NCBI GenBank assembly: GCA_022793565.1
Contig: JAAWDC010000081.1
Location: 1 to 7,317 of the forward strand
Direction: 5' to 3'
Source: Bacilli bacterium
Lineage (GTDB): Bacteria; Bacillota_I; Bacilli_A; RF39; UBA660
Length of the DNA stretch: 7,317 nucleotides
Part shown: positions 1-4,904 of the stretch, in pieces
How positions within the stretch are numbered: the stretch's first letter is position 1
Layout of the letters: the number at the start of each line of letters is the position of its first letter
Made by a program: the position numbers and the translations under genes
Notes under the pieces: generated by a model
The model's database searches: none
What the model was told of the DNA's origin: nothing
The model's input: only the letters and a program-made list of their open reading frames with translations

Positions 1-11
1 GTGGGTAATCA

Positions 12-344
12 ATGGCAAAGGTTGTAAAATCAAATCGTGAAGTCTTGGATGTAGATCAAGAGTTAGAAAAGCTTGAAACAAAATCGAAACCAAGCAAAGA
101 AAAGAAAAAGGACCAAGGTAAAAAGAAGGAAACTAAAAAAGTAAAAAAGGAAAAAGTTAAGAAACCTAAAAAGGGAATATTTAAATATTTTTATGAGGTG
201 CGTGTTGAGGTTTCTAAAGTAAAATGGCCAGGGAAAAAGGAAATGGTTAAATACTCTGCTGCTACATTACTTTTCATGTTATTTTTCTCTGCATTTTTCT
301 ATCTCATAGATTTATTATTTGCATTATTAAAGGCAGGTGTGTAG
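12..344 (+). CDS. secE: Preprotein translocase subunit SecE
   Basis: SecE is the small clamp-like subunit of the SecYEG channel that exports proteins across the cytoplasmic membrane. The 110-residue product has two parts. Residues 1-54 are hydrophilic and very lysine-rich (18 Lys in residues 24-54). Residues 55-110 form the SecE core: an amphipathic stretch with the family motif EVSKVKWPGKKEM (67-78) followed by one membrane segment at about 82-107. The core matches the usual roughly 60-residue Gram-positive SecE, so the N-terminal extension accounts for the extra length. Only 11 bases precede the ATG; they contain a GTGGG that may be the end of a Shine-Dalgarno sequence cut by the window edge, so the start is likely but not fully tested. 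nusG follows after 3 bases, the conserved secE-nusG pair. rpmG often lies just upstream in related genomes but cannot be seen here. Confidence 0.96.
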   Translation: MAKVVKSNREVLDVDQELEKLETKSKPSKEKKKDQGKKKETKKVKKEKVKKPKKGIFKYFYEVRVEVSKVKWPGKKEMVKYSAATLLFMLFFSAFFYLIDLLFALLKAGV

Positions 345-347
345 ATT

Positions 348-902
348 ATGGATAAGCAATGGTATGTAGTAAATACTTATTCTGGACATGAGAATAAGGT
401 AAAAGAAAAACTTGAAATGCGTGCAGAAAGCATGGATATGAAGGATTATATTTTCCGTGTTATTGTACCAGAACACAAAGAGGTTGAAGAAAGTGAAGGC
501 GTAAAAACAGAGAAAGTTCGTAAGACTTTTCCTGGGTACATTCTTGTTGAGATGGTAATGAGTGATGAGGCTTGGTATGTAGTTCGTAATACACCAGGTG
601 TTACTGGATTTATAGGTTCTAGTGGAAAGGGTGCGAAACCAACACCATTACAACCTTACGAAATTGACAAGATCTTAAATAATATGGGAATGAGTCGAAT
701 TGATGTAGATAAAGAACTAGCAAAGGGTCAACGAGTTCGTATTGTTTCTGGACCATTTGCAGATATGAATATGGTTGGAGTAATTGATGAAGTTATCGAC
801 GGAGATGAATCTGGATCTAAGAAGGTTGTCTTACTTGTAGATTTATTTGGACAGGAAACTTCTGTTGAAGTTGAAATTTCTGATATTGAGCCTACAAATT
901 AG
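348..902 (+). CDS. nusG: Transcription termination/antitermination factor NusG
   Basis: NusG (Spt5 family) binds the RNA polymerase clamp, modulates pausing and termination, and links polymerase to the ribosome. The 184-residue protein begins with the NGN domain (about 4-110), recognisable by QWYVVNTYSGHE (4-15), FPGYILVEM (61-69) and the NTPGVTGFIG segment (81-90). A linker leads to the C-terminal KOW domain (about 125-181) with KGQRVRIVSGPFADM (126-140) and VDLFGQET (164-171). The KOW turn after DEV carries a few extra residues (IDGDESGSKK), and an additional NM follows FADM, making the protein slightly longer than typical Firmicute NusG of about 177 residues. The ATG lies 3 bases after the secE stop, so its ribosome-binding site (an AGGTG-like stretch near 335-339) is inside secE and the pair is probably translationally linked. 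No convincing terminator follows; the next unit appears to have its own promoter. Confidence 0.98.
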   Translation: MDKQWYVVNTYSGHENKVKEKLEMRAESMDMKDYIFRVIVPEHKEVEESEGVKTEKVRKTFPGYILVEMVMSDEAWYVVRNTPGVTGFIGSSGKGAKPTPLQPYEIDKILNNMGMSRIDVDKELAKGQRVRIVSGPFADMNMVGVIDEVIDGDESGSKKVVLLVDLFGQETSVEVEISDIEPTN

Positions 903-962
903 GATACTCTATTTTAAATTTACATATTTTAATAGAAAAATTTTAAGAAATTTATAAAGAAC

Positions 963-991
963 TTGATTTTTTCTATGAATAATGTTATTAT
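963..991 (+). promoter_or_regulatory. Predicted sigma-A promoter of rplK-rplA
   Basis: A -35 box TTGATT (963-968) is separated by exactly 17 bp from a -10 box TATTAT (986-991). A TGT directly before the -10 (983-985) supplies an extended -10 TGn element. Transcription would start near 998, giving an rplK leader of roughly 130 nt. The region is AT-rich, so chance matches are possible, but spacing, extended -10 and position between nusG and the structured leader agree. Assigned by eye. Confidence 0.65.
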
Positions 992-997
992 TTAGGG

Positions 998-1126
998 GCT
1001 ATATTTAATTATATAGATTTAGTGGGAAGCAATGAAGTAAAAGATTAGAAAGTTAATCGAGCGGATAAAAAGCTACTTGGACCACACACGTGAAAACGTA
1101 ACAAAAATATATAGGAGGTGTTTTTC
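998..1126 (+). promoter_or_regulatory. Structured 5' leader of rplK (candidate L1-binding autoregulatory leader)
   Basis: This untranslated leader can fold around a closing helix GTGG (1022-1025) with CCAC (1082-1085). Inside it AAGTA (1035-1039) pairs with TACTT (1074-1078) and GATTA (1043-1047) with TAATC (1054-1058). Just downstream, ACGT-GAAA-ACGT (1088-1099) forms a hairpin with a GNRA tetraloop, 13 nt before the Shine-Dalgarno sequence. The frame GTGGGA...ACCACA recurs in the rplK-rplA spacer. In bacteria L1 (rplA) is the known feedback regulator of the rplK-rplA operon and binds the leader RNA, so I infer these are L1 sites. The helices are read directly; ligand and mechanism are inference. 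Confidence 0.5.
1113..1120 (+). promoter_or_regulatory. Ribosome-binding site that fixes the rplK start
   Basis: AGGAGGTG lies 6 nt before the GTG at 1127. An in-frame GTG at 1118 overlaps the Shine-Dalgarno sequence itself and so cannot be the start. Confidence 0.93.
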
Positions 1127-1552
1127 GTGGCAAAAGAAGTTGTAAGAAAGATTAAATTACAAGTTCCTGCTGGTAAGGCAACACCGGCTCCACCTGTTGG
1201 AACAGTGTTAGGACCTGCTGGAATTAATTTACAAGAGTTTTGTACAAAATATAACGATGCAACAAAAGATAAGATGGGAGATATTTTACCAGTTGAAATT
1301 TCTGTTTATGATGATAGAACTTTTGACTTTGTAATTAAAACTCCACCTGCAGGATTCTTAATTAAGAAAGCTGCTGGAGTACAAAAAGGTGCTAGTAAAA
1401 CTGGTAGTGAGACTGCTGGAACTATTACTAGAGCACAATTAAGAGAAATTGCAGAAATTAAGTTACCTGATTTAAATGCTTATACTGTAGAAGAAGCAAT
1501 GAAGATTATTGAAGGTACTGCCCGTAATATGGGAATTACAATTGTTGATTAA
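1127..1552 (+). CDS. rplK: 50S ribosomal protein L11
   Basis: L11 binds the GTPase-associated centre of 23S rRNA and helps couple factor GTP hydrolysis to ribosome movement; it is also needed for RelA-type sensing of uncharged tRNA. The 141-residue product is full length for the family. The N-terminal domain (about 1-70) carries the proline-rich [16 protein letters not shown] region (20-35); the C-terminal RNA-binding domain (about 73-141) carries [13 protein letters not shown] (72-84), [13 protein letters not shown] (98-110) and the ending EGTARNMGI (129-137). The start is GTG, chosen because a near-perfect Shine-Dalgarno sequence sits 6 nt upstream and because the protein then begins VAKEVV like other L11 proteins. 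It is first in a two-gene unit with rplA, which follows after 133 nt containing another structured leader. Confidence 0.98.
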   Translation: MAKEVVRKIKLQVPAGKATPAPPVGTVLGPAGINLQEFCTKYNDATKDKMGDILPVEISVYDDRTFDFVIKTPPAGFLIKKAAGVQKGASKTGSETAGTITRAQLREIAEIKLPDLNAYTVEEAMKIIEGTARNMGITIVD

Positions 1553-1571
1553 TTAAAAACAATTATTTATG

Positions 1572-1680
1572 CATATAGGCTATTGACCTATGTGGGAGAG
1601 ATCCGCTTATCGACTTTGATATCCTAGATATCATATCTCGCTACTTGTGTAGAAATACACTTAATACCACATAAGGAGGA
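1572..1680 (+). promoter_or_regulatory. Structured rplK-rplA intergenic leader (candidate L1 autoregulatory site)
   Basis: A multi-helix RNA can be drawn. The closing helix is TATGTGG (1589-1595) with CCACATA (1667-1673), whose 3' strand overlaps the first base of the rplA Shine-Dalgarno AAGGAGGA (1673-1680). Within it are GAGAT (1598-1602) with ATCTC (1635-1639), the hairpin TGATATC-CTA-GATATCA (1617-1633), and GTGTA-GAAA-TACAC (1647-1660) with a GNRA tetraloop. An alternative hairpin, CATATAGG (1572-1579) with CCTATGTG (1587-1594), uses the same bases as the 5' closing strand and would exclude it. The GTGGGA...ACCACA frame is shared with the rplK leader. L1 feedback on rplK-rplA is established in bacteria; its use of this element is my inference. 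Confidence 0.55.
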
Positions 1681-1685
1681 ATAAA

Positions 1686-2384
1686 ATGAAAAAACATGGT
1701 AAAAAATATGTTGAGGCTATAAAGAAAGTAGAAAAGTCTAAGCTTTATAGTAAAGAAGAAGCAATTCAACTAGTTAAAGAAACTTCTACAACAAAATTTG
1801 ATGGTAGTGTTGAAGTTGCACTTCGTTTAAATCTTGATACTAAAAAAGCTGATCAACAGTTAAGAGGTGCGATTGTATTACCACATGGAACTGGAAAGAC
1901 AAAGCGTGTGTTAGTAATCGCTAAAGGAGAAAATGTAAAGAAAGCAACTGAAGCAGGAGCTGATTATGTTGGAGATGTTGATATGCTTCAAAAAATCGAA
2001 AAAGAAAATTGGTTCGATTTTGATGTTATGATCGCTACTCCAGATATGATGCCACTTCTTGGTAAATTAGGTCGTGTTTTAGGACCTAAAGGGTTAATGC
2101 CTAATCCTAAAACTGGTACAGTTACTACTGATGTAGCAAAAGCAGTATCTGAAGTAAAAGCTGGTCGTGTTGAATATAGAACTGATAGTTTCGGAAATGT
2201 TCATGGAATTATCGGAAAGACTTCATTTACAGACGAGCAATTAATTGAAAATTTAAATGCGTTTGTAGCAGCAATTCTTAAAGTAAAACCTGCAACTGTA
2301 AAGGGTGATTATGTTAAGAATATTTCTGTTACAAGTACTATGGGTCCAGGAATTAAGATTTTAGTAAATTCTTTTGACAAATAG
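1686..2384 (+). CDS. rplA: 50S ribosomal protein L1
   Basis: L1 forms the mobile L1 stalk of the large subunit with 23S rRNA helices 76-78, assists release of deacylated tRNA from the E site, and in bacteria represses its own operon by binding the mRNA. The 232-residue product has the normal length. Visible landmarks are MKKHGKKY at the start, the [13 protein letters not shown] segment (59-71) of domain I, and the L1 signature [20 protein letters not shown] (125-144) of domain II, followed by a return to domain I (about 160-232) with GNVHGIIGK (170-178). ATG is preceded by AAGGAGGA at 1673-1680. The 3' end does double duty: the codons for Phe230-Asp231-Lys232 contain the -35 box of the rplJL promoter. 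It lies between rplK and rplJ as in most bacteria. Confidence 0.98.
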   Translation: MKKHGKKYVEAIKKVEKSKLYSKEEAIQLVKETSTTKFDGSVEVALRLNLDTKKADQQLRGAIVLPHGTGKTKRVLVIAKGENVKKATEAGADYVGDVDMLQKIEKENWFDFDVMIATPDMMPLLGKLGRVLGPKGLMPNPKTGTVTTDVAKAVSEVKAGRVEYRTDSFGNVHGIIGKTSFTDEQLIENLNAFVAAILKVKPATVKGDYVKNISVTSTMGPGIKILVNSFDK

Positions 2385-2402
2385 GAAAGTATCGTTTATA
2401 AT
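2374..2402 (+). promoter_or_regulatory. Perfect-consensus sigma-A promoter of rplJ-rplL
   Basis: TTGACA (2374-2379) and TATAAT (2397-2402) are both exact consensus hexamers with an optimal 17-bp spacer. The -35 box lies inside the last codons of rplA and the rplA stop codon (2382-2384) is in the spacer. Predicted transcription start is about 2409, directly before the L10 leader. This is the strongest promoter-like sequence in the window. Confidence 0.88.
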
Positions 2403-2408
2403 ATTAGT

Positions 2409-2510
2409 AATTTATTGGTGCCAAAGACAGTAGGTGTAAAAGTAAATCCTACCGAGGACTTAAAATCAAGTTTGAAAGTTCTTGGCATAGTCAAGGACTT
2501 TTTCTATGGC
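2409..2510 (+). promoter_or_regulatory. Ribosomal protein L10 leader (rplJL autoregulatory RNA)
   Basis: This is the conserved L10 leader found before rplJ in many bacteria, where the L10-(L12)4 complex binds a kink-turn and represses its own operon. The signature parts are present: TGCCAAAGACAGTAGG (2419-2434), then CCTACCGAGGAC (2448-2459). GTAGG (2430-2434) pairs with CCTAC (2448-2452), and the flanking AGACA and CGAGGA strands supply the kink-turn-like internal loop. The basal helix is TGCCAA (2419-2424) with TTGGCA (2482-2487). Its 3' strand shares 2482-2484 with the 5' arm of the terminator hairpin that follows, so the two cannot form together. Protein binding would decide between read-through and termination; the exact switch direction is inferred from work in Bacillus. 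Confidence 0.92.
2475..2503 (+). terminator. Attenuator terminator in the rplJ leader
   Basis: AAAGTTCTTG (2475-2484) pairs with CAAGGACTTT (2492-2501), 10 bp with one G-U pair and a 7-nt loop, merging into five T residues (2499-2503). It lies about 45 nt before the rplJ start, in the position of an L10-leader attenuator. The T tract is short and interrupted, consistent with partial rather than absolute termination. Confidence 0.75.
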
Positions 2511-2534
2511 ATCCCTAAATAAATTAATAATCAT

Positions 2535-2542
2535 AGGAGGTG
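2535..2542 (+). promoter_or_regulatory. Ribosome-binding site that fixes the rplJ start
   Basis: AGGAGGTG sits 5 nt before ATG 2548. An upstream in-frame ATG at 2506 falls in the leader just after the attenuator, lacks a ribosome-binding site and would add 14 residues foreign to L10. Confidence 0.93.
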
Positions 2543-2547
2543 TTTCA

Positions 2548-3042
2548 ATGGCAAATGTAAAGATCTTAGAGCAAAAACAGGCTGTAATTAATGAAATTAA
2601 AGATACTGTTTCTAATTCTTCTACAATTGTTTTGTTTGATTATCGTGGTTTGACTGATAGTGATTCAAAAGAGCTTAGAAGAGCATTAAGAGAGACAGGA
2701 AGCGATTATAAAGTATATAAAAATACTTTGATGATTCGAGCATTTCATGATCTTGAAATCGATTTGGACGAAAGTTTAGAAGGACCTAGTGCATTAGCAT
2801 TTGGAGCAGATGCAATTGCGCCAATTAAGGTTTTATCTGATTTTGCAAAAACACATCCAGCATTAATGTTAAAAGTAGGGATTGTAGATGGGGAAAAATC
2901 AGATCAAGCTGCACTTTCAGAGCTTGCAAAGATTCCATCAAGAGAAGGTCTACTTACAATGCTTGCTGGTGGAATGATTCAAATCGCAAAAGATTTATCA
3001 ATCTGCTTAGATTTATATGCACAACAAAAAGAAGGAGAGTAA
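2548..3042 (+). CDS. rplJ: 50S ribosomal protein L10
   Basis: L10 anchors the stalk: its N-terminal domain binds 23S rRNA beside L11 and its long C-terminal helix carries the L7/L12 dimers. The 164-residue product (MANVKILEQK start) has normal length. Family landmarks are DYRGLT (31-36), YKVYKNTL (54-61), LEGPSALAF (78-86) and IPSREGLLTMLAGGM (129-143), the last leading into the L12-binding helix (about 138-160). The start was chosen by the Shine-Dalgarno sequence at 2535-2542. It is translated from the mRNA headed by the L10 leader, so free L10-L12 complex probably represses it. rplL follows after 37 nt in the same unit; a small AGAG/CTCT hairpin (3036-3047) encloses the rplJ stop. Confidence 0.98.
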   Translation: MANVKILEQKQAVINEIKDTVSNSSTIVLFDYRGLTDSDSKELRRALRETGSDYKVYKNTLMIRAFHDLEIDLDESLEGPSALAFGADAIAPIKVLSDFAKTHPALMLKVGIVDGEKSDQAALSELAKIPSREGLLTMLAGGMIQIAKDLSICLDLYAQQKEGE

Positions 3043-3079
3043 TCTCTGATTAATAAAAAAATAAGGGAGGAAAAAGAAA

Positions 3080-3451
3080 ATGGCAAAGTTAACAAAAGAA
3101 AGCTTTATTGAAAGCTTAAAAGAAATGAGTCTTTTAGAAATTAAAGAATTAGTAGATGCAATGAAAGAGGAATTTGGTGTAGATCCAAGTGCAGTAGCAG
3201 TTGCTGCAGCTCCTGCAGCAGGAGACGCTGCTGATGAAGGAAATGCTACAGTTTCTGTAGTAATTGCAGATGCAGGTGCTGCTAAAGTTAATGTAATCAA
3301 AGTAGTTCGTGAAATTACTGGATTAGGATTAAAAGAATCTAAAGATATCGTTGACAATAATGGTACTGTTAAAGAAAACGTTTCTAAAGACGAAGCTAAT
3401 GACATTAAAGCTAAGCTTGAAGAAGCTGGAGCTACTGTTGAATTTAAGTAA
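3080..3451 (+). CDS. rplL: 50S ribosomal protein L7/L12
   Basis: L7/L12 is the multi-copy acidic stalk protein that recruits and activates the translational GTPases (EF-Tu, EF-G, IF2, RF3). The 123-residue product has the three expected parts: an N-terminal dimerisation and L10-binding domain (about 1-33, ending KEEFGV), an Ala-rich flexible hinge (about 36-52) and a globular factor-binding domain (about 56-123). The last contains the near-invariant [19 protein letters not shown] (74-92) and the ending [12 protein letters not shown]. The CTD loop [10 protein letters not shown] (92-101) differs from the more common proline-containing version but keeps the length. ATG is preceded by AAGGGAGG (3063-3070) at about 9 nt. 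It is the last gene of the rplJL unit; a strong terminator follows 18 nt after the stop. Confidence 0.98.
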   Translation: MAKLTKESFIESLKEMSLLEIKELVDAMKEEFGVDPSAVAVAAAPAAGDAADEGNATVSVVIADAGAAKVNVIKVVREITGLGLKESKDIVDNNGTVKENVSKDEANDIKAKLEEAGATVEFK

Positions 3452-3469
3452 TTCAATAGATGTTAAAGG

Positions 3470-3495
3470 GAACCACATAGGTGGTTCTTTTTTTT
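3470..3495 (+). terminator. Intrinsic terminator of rplJ-rplL
   Basis: GAACCAC (3470-3476), loop ATAG and GTGGTTC (3481-3487) form a perfect 7-bp stem followed by eight T residues (3488-3495). It sits 18 nt after the rplL stop, so most rplJL transcripts should end here and not reach rpoB. Confidence 0.95.
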
Positions 3496-4140
3496 ATTCT
3501 CATATGGTATTTTTCATGTTTCTTATTCTTGGAAGTTGTAACATTGTGCATAAAGAAGTGGATTGTATGGATGATTTAGGGAAGGGATAGTGAATATGAA
3601 AAGAGAAAAGTAACTGTTTATTTAAAGAAAACTCTATTAGATTAGAGTAGTAGTATGATTTTTGTAATTCTTCGTCATTGGGATTATCTTCAATATCAGC
3701 TTTTCTGTTTTGAATATTCTATTTTCTAAATGTATATTCGTTTATTTAAAAGAATAGTATACAGATAATAAGCGGTTCATTTTGTAAGTGTTATTTTTCA
3801 AGAGAATAACATAGATAGAAGGCGATAATAGTAGAAGTGAAAGTTCGTATTAGGTGATGATAATAAATGTGCAGTAGTTAGCAATTAATTATAAAGAAAA
3901 ATTCTATTATTACTTAGTAGATACTAAGGCAATGGGAATTTAAAGTTTTGTTATGGGAACGAGAAAGAGCTGGAGGAGCTTGAGAATAAATATGGTATAG
4001 TTCAGTTACTACCTTTTTTAGCTGCTCAAGGTGTATTGAGTATTAGTTTTGAGAATATGTTAGCCAAGGCAAATACATGTGCAATTTTTCTCATATTTTT
4101 GTTTCTTAGCATCAACAAAATGTAAAAAAATGTATATTAT
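3496..4140. other. Gene-poor AT-rich spacer between rplL and the rpoB unit
   Basis: No convincing gene is seen on either strand. Two open frames look more protein-like than random but lack starts. One is on the minus strand, open from 3718 down to a TGA at 3500-3502 (72 codons), with a charged segment ADIEDNPNDEELQKSYYYSN. The other is on the plus strand, open from 3928 to a TAA at 4123-4125, reading NEKELEELENKYGIVQLLPF and ending in a hydrophobic stretch. I recognise neither; they may be remnants of decayed genes or chance. The spacer also holds a near-perfect palindrome CTTAGTA-GA-TACTAAG (3913-3928), TGTTATT/AATAACA (3789-3795 with 3805-3811) and ACTCTA/TAGAGT (3631-3636 with 3643-3648). 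No tRNA, transposase or CRISPR repeat is visible. Confidence 0.6.
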
Positions 4141-4193
4141 CTTGACTTTCCCTAAATTACTACTATTTTTTCTTGACCTTCTGTAAAATAGTG
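4141..4193 (+). repeat. Imperfect 22-bp direct repeat, 31-bp period, at the rpoB-unit promoter
   Basis: Copy 1 (4141-4162) and copy 2 (4172-4193) both start CTTGAC and agree at about 16 of 22 positions (CTTGAC-TTC--TAAA-TA-T). The second copy contains the -35 box of the predicted promoter. This could be a duplicated promoter segment or a regulator-binding site; no regulator is identified. Confidence 0.5.
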
Positions 4194-4202
4194 GTGTATT
4201 AT
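4173..4202 (+). promoter_or_regulatory. Predicted sigma-A promoter of the methyltransferase-rpoB unit
   Basis: TTGACC (4173-4178) and TATTAT (4197-4202) are separated by 18 bp; the predicted transcript start is about 4209. The promoter lies beyond the rplL terminator and before the methyltransferase, so it would give rpoB expression independent of rplJL. An 11-bp inverted repeat, ACTACTATTTT (4159-4169) against AAAATAGTGGT (4185-4195, one mismatch that is G-U in RNA), brackets the -35 box and could be an operator. Confidence 0.68.
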
Positions 4203-4217
4203 ATGGGTACGAAAGGA

Positions 4218-4256
4218 GAACTGACTATTTTATATTTGATAGTTGGTTCTTTTTTT
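4218..4256 (+). terminator. Intrinsic terminator in the leader of the methyltransferase-rpoB unit
   Basis: GAACTGACTAT (4218-4228) pairs with ATAGTTGGTTC (4239-4249), 11 bp including two G-U pairs with a 10-nt loop, followed by seven T residues (4250-4256). It lies only about 10 nt after the predicted start of transcription and about 35 nt before the methyltransferase Shine-Dalgarno sequence, so it looks like a premature terminator (attenuator) controlling the downstream genes. It could also simply end upstream read-through if the true promoter lies downstream. Confidence 0.85.
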
Positions 4257-4290
4257 GCTTTTATGAAAAATGAATGTTGTTGAAATTTAT

Positions 4291-4297
4291 AGGAGGG
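4291..4297 (+). promoter_or_regulatory. Ribosome-binding site that selects the TTG start of the methyltransferase
   Basis: AGGAGGG lies 5 nt before TTG 4303 and is the only good Shine-Dalgarno sequence here. The longer in-frame ATG at 4270 has none and sits 13 nt after the terminator T tract. Confidence 0.88.
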
Positions 4298-4302
4298 TTA
4301 TT

Positions 4303-4887
4303 TTGGCACAATACTTTGATAATGTATCTTTACCGAGCGAAATTAAGCAGCTGTCTATTACTATTTTGGGTACATCCTTAGAACTTTTTACAGATAATGG
4401 TGTGTTTTCTAAAGATAAGTTAGATTTTGGTACTCGTCTTTTACTTGAAAATGTTCCAATTGATCAATTGGAGGGGAGAATACTTGATGTTGGATGTGGA
4501 TATGGACCGATTGGACTATATATTTCTAAAGTTACTGGATGTAAGGTAGATATGTGTGATGTGAATAAAAGAGCAATTCATTTGGCGAAGATGAATGCGA
4601 AAGAAAATCATTTGAGTGTTTCAGTTTTTGAAAGTAATTGTTATGAGCATGTTCAGGAACAGTACAATGTAATTATTACTAATCCACCAATTCGTGCTGG
4701 AAAAAAGGTAGTTTATGATATTTTGTTAGGTGCAAAAGATCATTTGATTCCTGGTGGGTTTCTCTATTGTGTAATTCACAAGGATCAGGGTGCGAAATCG
4801 ACAGTCTCGGAATTGGAGAAATTCTATGATGTATCTGTTGTAGAAAAAAATAAAGGTTTTTTTGTAATAAAATGTATAAATCATTGA
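4303..4887 (+). CDS. ybxB: Class I SAM-dependent methyltransferase, RsmC/YbxB-like (probable rRNA methyltransferase)
   Basis: The 194-residue product is a small Rossmann-fold methyltransferase of the MTS family, related to the catalytic half of RsmC (16S rRNA m2G1207) and to Bacillus YbxB. After an N-terminal strand region (MAQYFDNVSL, with GVFSKDKLDFGTRLLLE at 33-49) comes the SAM-binding motif I DVGCGYGPIGL (62-72), an acidic residue at the end of the next strand (D86 in CDVN), and motif IV NPPIRAGKKV (127-136). NPPIRAG is the family's catalytic signature for N2-guanine methylation. The start is TTG, chosen from its Shine-Dalgarno sequence; the protein then begins like YbxB. The position between rplL and rpoB is the usual Bacilli one. 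The exact target base is inferred from family membership and not shown here. Transcription probably passes an early terminator first, and the stop codon lies in a hairpin shared with the rpoB leader. Confidence 0.93.
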   Translation: MAQYFDNVSLPSEIKQLSITILGTSLELFTDNGVFSKDKLDFGTRLLLENVPIDQLEGRILDVGCGYGPIGLYISKVTGCKVDMCDVNKRAIHLAKMNAKENHLSVSVFESNCYEHVQEQYNVIITNPPIRAGKKVVYDILLGAKDHLIPGGFLYCVIHKDQGAKSTVSELEKFYDVSVVEKNKGFFVIKCINH

Positions 4888-4904
4888 CTTGTTGAATGAT
4901 TTAT
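4876..4904 (+). repeat. 10-bp perfect inverted repeat over the methyltransferase stop codon
   Basis: ATAAATCATT (4876-4885) and AATGATTTAT (4895-4904) with a 9-nt loop form a perfect but AT-rich hairpin; two G-U pairs could extend it. The TGA stop (4885-4887) begins in the stem. No T tract follows, so it is not a classical terminator; an RNA processing or stability element is possible. Confidence 0.65.

Noticed and set aside
931..976. ATAGAAAAA...TTTTTTCTAT inverted repeat as a nusG terminator
   Set aside because: Nearly pure A/T stem with a loop of over 20 nt and overlapping the better promoter; unlikely to terminate.
1542..1573. Separate promoter for rplA (TTGTTG/TTGATT near the rplK stop)
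   Set aside because: Only poor -10 matches occur at allowed spacing; rplA is more simply co-transcribed with rplK.
3013..3456. Minus-strand open frame of 147 codons opposite rplL
   Set aside because: It is the antisense of rplL; its Ser/Ala/Thr-rich content mirrors the Ala-rich hinge and it has no ribosome-binding site.
3351..3590. Plus-strand open frame starting inside rplL
   Set aside because: Out-of-frame shadow of the rplL 3' end running through the terminator; no ribosome-binding site.
3504..3590. 28-residue peptide resembling a short lipoprotein signal (LILGSC)
   Set aside because: No ribosome-binding site, begins right after the terminator T tract and ends too soon for a lipoprotein; chance in T-rich DNA.
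4203..4283. 26-residue open frame overlapping the leader terminator before the methyltransferase
   Set aside because: Its ATG directly abuts the -10 box and would lie upstream of the predicted transcript start; no ribosome-binding site, so a leader peptide is unlikely.
4270..4302. Upstream ATG start for the methyltransferase (11 extra residues)
   Set aside because: No Shine-Dalgarno before 4270, whereas AGGAGGG precedes TTG 4303 and the shorter protein matches the family N-terminus.
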